This document shows positions 60,226-64,000 of a stretch of 64,000 nt of DNA, piece by piece. Position 1 is the first letter of the stretch, and every line of letters starts with the position of its first letter. This stretch comes from Siphonodentalium dalli. Taxonomy: Eukaryota > Mollusca > Scaphopoda > Gadilida > Siphonodentaliidae. A program made the translations under genes and the position numbers. The stretch spans positions 78,642,705-78,706,704 of the forward strand of contig CP136067.1 in the NCBI GenBank assembly GCA_032622095.1. Direction: 5' to 3'. Below the pieces are notes generated by a model, which had not been told where the DNA came from, made no database searches, and saw only the letters and a program-made list of their open reading frames with translations.

Positions 60226-62195
60226 TGCCGTTTGCCTGCATGAACCTGTATCAGTCGGGGGGAAAAGGTGGTTTCGACATCGAAAAGAATACAATAGATT
60301 TGGCATCCTTTCTGGATATGTGACTTGAATGCACACATTTCTCACGACCATTGTTCTGACCTGGCGCATATATATCTATGCTGCATCTGTATGCCAATGG
60401 GATGGAAGTGCATGTCAAAATCATGTTTATTGTTCACTATCCGATAGCCTAAGGATGACTAGTTTCTACGGAAAAATCGCATGTTTTATATCAAGGACCA
60501 CCTTTCGTTTGTAATGAGTTAAACTTTCGCTCATTTTGGGAGGTTTTTTTTTCTTATTCGCGTTTTGTGAGTCATCGTTGATTGCACAGATGACACCTTT
60601 AGCTGAGTCACAAAGAAAGTAAAAGTTGTCTCGTCGAATTATCCCGATTTCACCAGTTATACTGATAATTATGCGCCGATTGTGTTTAAGACATCAAATA
60701 AGATATTTTTAATCGGGTATATAAACTTTTTGTCTGCGGTTTTGCCTTTGGCTTGTTTAAATGGTGGGAACTTTCTCACAATTTCCTCATTTGCATATCA
60801 TTCAACGACGTATATGTGTTAACTTTGAGACAGATATATCCCCGATTTTATCTTCGTTGCGGATATAGATATATCCTTTCACATCATATGGCAGGGGAGG
60901 TCAATATTGAGGCGGTCTTCATCTCAAAAAATTTATCCATGAATATATAGGAGATGTTGGTTGCATGGCTGTGCAATAAACGCATGCAATACGGCCAATG
61001 TTTGTTATTAGCTGACATGTTATGGCATTCTTTCGACCACGGAAGTATAAACATGCATATGCATATGTATAGATATTTTTCTACCAAATATATGGGAAAT
61101 GTCATTTCACGAACAGGCGGTCATCTGAGGGGAATCCGGAGGGCCAATGGGGAAGTACTTTCAGAAAATTGATTACTGTTATATATAGTCAAGTTAAATG
61201 CAGGCGATGACTCAAGCATTCAATACCTTCACTGTATTCACAATGGTCAAACAAAAATTGAACCATCAGAATGGTTATTGGGGAAAATTCAGCTGAGCTT
61301 ATTTTTCCGCTACTCTTTCGTTGGCCTACATGAATACCGAGTGTTATACATTATAGATTATACCAAAGAGATTAGTCTCAAGATGCACAATTAGCTGTTA
61401 CTATACACTCTTATTTACACGAACTTAATAGACGATGTTCCTCGCCATATATATTATATTTCTTGACACAATGGACGCAGAAACACACAGCCTTCATTTT
61501 CGTGGAGATTATTTAACTTATATATATCTGAGGAGAATATTGAACTGGTCGACGCTCGGCCGAGATTTGCATCAGATCCTCCAGTAAGTTCCCGGCGAAC
61601 GGAAATCGAACACACGGCCTTCCGCTGTGAATAAATTACATATATCAAGTTGATTAAAACGCACAGGATTTGCACCGAGGCGCGCGATAAACAATCTCAT
61701 AACTTCATCAAAAACACAGTGGAAAATAGGAACCACGTTGGAAACAAATGTAAAAATTATCACGGAGTTGACGAGTTCGGTGTGTTGAGAATCTTTCTCG
61801 GTCGGAGTCAGTTCTGATAAACATTGTTACGTACTGTGGCCAATGTTGAACACAGAGGCCGATTTAATTTTTCACACTTTGAAGCGTTCTGGTGTAGATT
61901 GAGCGGTTGTGCTGCCGATATGCGACACACATGTCGATATTTCTTAACCAGATTGGATGGGGAGATATAATTGAACGTATTAACACCCATAGTAGACTGA
62001 TAGCAGATGCTATACCATCTTAACATATAGCTGTCCAGCACGTACATAACGTATTATATATACTTTGGTTTCTGGTGAAAAGAATTTCGTGTTTATTGCA
62101 CCGAAACTTTATTCGATGACACTGAATATTGATAGCAATTGTTGTAATTGAAGCGTGTTTTTATACAAGTCTCCAAAATTGATCATATTATAAAC
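60226..62195. other. Gene-free stretch
   Basis: No gene recognised. Short frames on both strands lack family features. Confidence 0.35.
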
Positions 62196-62376
62196 TAAGA
62201 TTGTAACACCTTTATAGACTTGTTGTGGAATTTTATTCACGAGCTTCCGATCCTTCTAGGGGTCTTTCTCAAGTGTAATCCACGTAATGGTTGTAAATAG
62301 AATTAATCATGATTACACTTGAGAAAGACCCCTAGATAAAATTCTACAACAAGTCTACAAAGGTGTTACAATCTTA
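62196..62376. mobile_element. Hairpin MITE, 181 bp
   Basis: TAAGATTGTAACACC at the left is mirrored by GGTGTTACAATCTTA at the right. Inner blocks (GACTTGTTGT.GAATTTTAT and CTAGGGGTCTTTCTCAAGTG) are mirrored too, and only a short centre is unpaired. The left arm has an extra 18-bp insert (about ATTCACGAGCTTCCGATC). Non-coding; superfamily not assigned. Confidence 0.8.
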
Positions 62377-63584
62377 TTTATATTATTATATCGGTAGACT
62401 GAGAATAAATTCAGATCTATATGCCTAACTTAGGGTTAGTCACAAGAATTTGAAATTATTTTGACTTAACCCATGGCCTTCCGCAAGTCACTATGACTAC
62501 CTCTGGCTTACACATAGTGACAAAGTTACACGAATAATAACTCTATTTACACTACTGGGTTATATTATGTTTAATATTCATTGCTGAATGTGTAATATCC
62601 ATTGAATCGCATTTCTGTTTGATCTATAATTTTAAAACGATTGTGATGGCCCACTGATGGGATGAGATAGTGACATATATATCAGAACTTCACCCCACAC
62701 CAAAGGCTACAAAATTTAGACCTCTACCACAAACCGTTGTTATACCCCGCAACAGACCATGCATTATTGGACTCTGTGATTTGGAGAATTGATTGAAAGA
62801 TTGCCCTGCTTTCAACTCGGTCTCTGATTCTTGATATATACTGGTTGAGTCTTGGAATTATTCGCACAAATTGTTTACCAAATTACATTTTCACCTTGCC
62901 AGTATGTAAGATAAGTTAGTCATTATGACTCAGTGCTAGCCAGTTTGACTAATCTTACCTTAGTCATTATGGCATACAACATATGACGAATCGAAGTTAG
63001 TCATTCCGTTGACAAATATTTGTCAACTTATATGTTAGTTATATGACTAACCTTTTTTTTAGTGTACACGATGACAGTGTTGTACTATTTTCCATCTAGA
63101 ACGAATGCGATCTCAGCGATTATAAATTACTCATTAAATACTCATTGAAATATGAGCCTGAAATCTAATGATGTTAAATCGAATAAAAATTGTTTTGTAT
63201 CGATGATTTTGAAATATGTACAGTTGGAAAGGCATAGCTAATTCTGGAAACATGGTGTTCTCAAATTTCGAAATTAGCCACTGTAGGGTGAAGTTGTGAA
63301 ACCGGAAGTGGACACACATTTTGGTCGACATCTACTTGGTGAACAGCATCTGAGGACGACAGTCTTTGGTTGAAGAACTGATCCCAGGTGACAGTCTATG
63401 TCGCATATATACGCATGCGTGAGGCCGCGAAAAGGGAAACAACTATATGGTCTTGACTACGGCGCGTGAAGTTGCAGCATGCTGAGACTAGGTCAAAGTT
63501 CGATCGATCACAATGAATGTAGCACTTTGAAAAGTGTTCCTTTCAACTCGTGTCGCTGAACAGATATCTTGACAGAAGGCATTT
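62377..63584. other. Gene-free stretch, turning CpG-richer at the right
   Basis: The motif TTAGTCATTATG and variants recur several times between 62460 and 63060. From about 63390 the CpG content rises, with a possible TATA (GCATATATACGC) near 63400. Confidence 0.3.
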
Positions 63585-63710
63585 ATGCTCGTAAATCATT
63601 CCGCTGGAATTAATGTTCCAGTAAACGCGGACAGCGGGGTTTTAGCTGAGATGGAAAAGTTGGAAGGTTTTATTTCAGCGTTTAGCTTTCGCATGAGCAG
63701 GTCTATTGAG
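63585..63710 (+). CDS. Candidate first coding exon, unrecognised (42 codons)
   Basis: ATG at 63585 opens a 42-codon frame ending SFRMSRSIE directly before a good donor, GAG|GTGAGC at 63711. The exon sits in a CpG-richer block typical of a gene start, and the frame closes soon after the donor as an intron would. The product start (MLVNHSAGINVP... then MEKLEGFISAFSF) matches no family I can name and does not look like the start of a Hox1 protein. The downstream exon would be outside the window. A chance match is quite possible. Confidence 0.2.
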
Positions 63711-64000
63711 GTGAGCACAGCAGTGGTGGTATGGGAATAATGGAAACTCCCGGATAGACACACGGGAACGTTTCTACGCGCGAACGTTTACGATTCACAC
63801 ATGCGAATATGAAATAGGCTTGCATGCTCCTGGTGCTAGTCGGGCATTTATATTTTAACACAGATTTCTATGTTTCGATGTCCCGGTGCGTTTGGGAGGG
63901 GACATTATAGTAGCGACAAATAATGATCAACTCACGATAGGAGATATATGTGAATATAGTGGACTCTCCTGGAGATGGGTTTTTACTCGTGGAGAGGTAT
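63711..64000. other. Right edge
   Basis: No gene recognised. CpG content stays moderate. Confidence 0.3.

Noticed and set aside
63585-63710. First exon of Hox1
   Set aside because: Position would fit cluster order, but the encoded residues show no Hox1 N-terminal motif.

Overview
The window reads as invertebrate nuclear DNA, most likely from a mollusc or another lophotrochozoan. It is AT-rich, full of TA-dinucleotide runs, homopolymers, fold-back repeats, MITEs, LINE tails and tRNA-derived SINE heads, and genes are sparse and split by introns. The taxon is an inference from the Hox protein and the repeat style. The sequence does not name the species.

The one clear host gene is a complete coding region for Hox2 (proboscipedia, paralog group 2) on the + strand. 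It has exon 1 at 34706-34991, exon 2 at 48575-48768 and exon 3 at 51571-53139. The three exons join in phase into a 682-residue protein with the paralog-group-2 N-terminal motif, a hexapeptide (FPWMK) and a group-2 homeodomain interrupted by an intron between homeodomain positions 44 and 45. Intron 1 is 13.6 kb. Intron 2 is 2.8 kb and opens with a 27-bp minisatellite of about 26 units. I see no other Hox gene in the window, so the nearest Hox neighbours are more than 34 kb upstream and more than 10 kb downstream.

Layout: 1-8.4 kb holds a fold-back element, a LINE tail and a tandem repeat. 8.4-11.6 kb is a decayed mobile cassette on the + strand: an SGNH-hydrolase-like ORF followed by a Mutator-type transposase joined to a YqaJ-type nuclease, broken by stops and frameshifts. 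A broken small-domain ORF lies at 13.1 kb. 14.6-19.5 kb is largely featureless. 19.5-24.0 kb is a large inverted repeat with a nested hairpin element and tandem repeats. 24-34.6 kb is intergenic, with LINE and SINE pieces, a CpG-dense block and a candidate small secreted-peptide ORF. 34.7-53.4 kb is Hox2. 53.7-64 kb is repeats and MITEs, ending in a CpG-richer block with a short candidate first exon.

The repeats form several families that recur across the window: a 0.3-0.6 kb fold-back family with at least four members, a 0.5-kb pair of direct repeats bracketing Hox2, a TTAA-flanked piggyBac-type MITE, a TA-flanked mariner-type MITE, and a short motif, TAAAGAGCG, found at 13 exact sites on both strands. 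Hox2 is the functional gene. The transposase, nuclease and LINE sequences are relics. All coordinates of repeat edges were set by eye.
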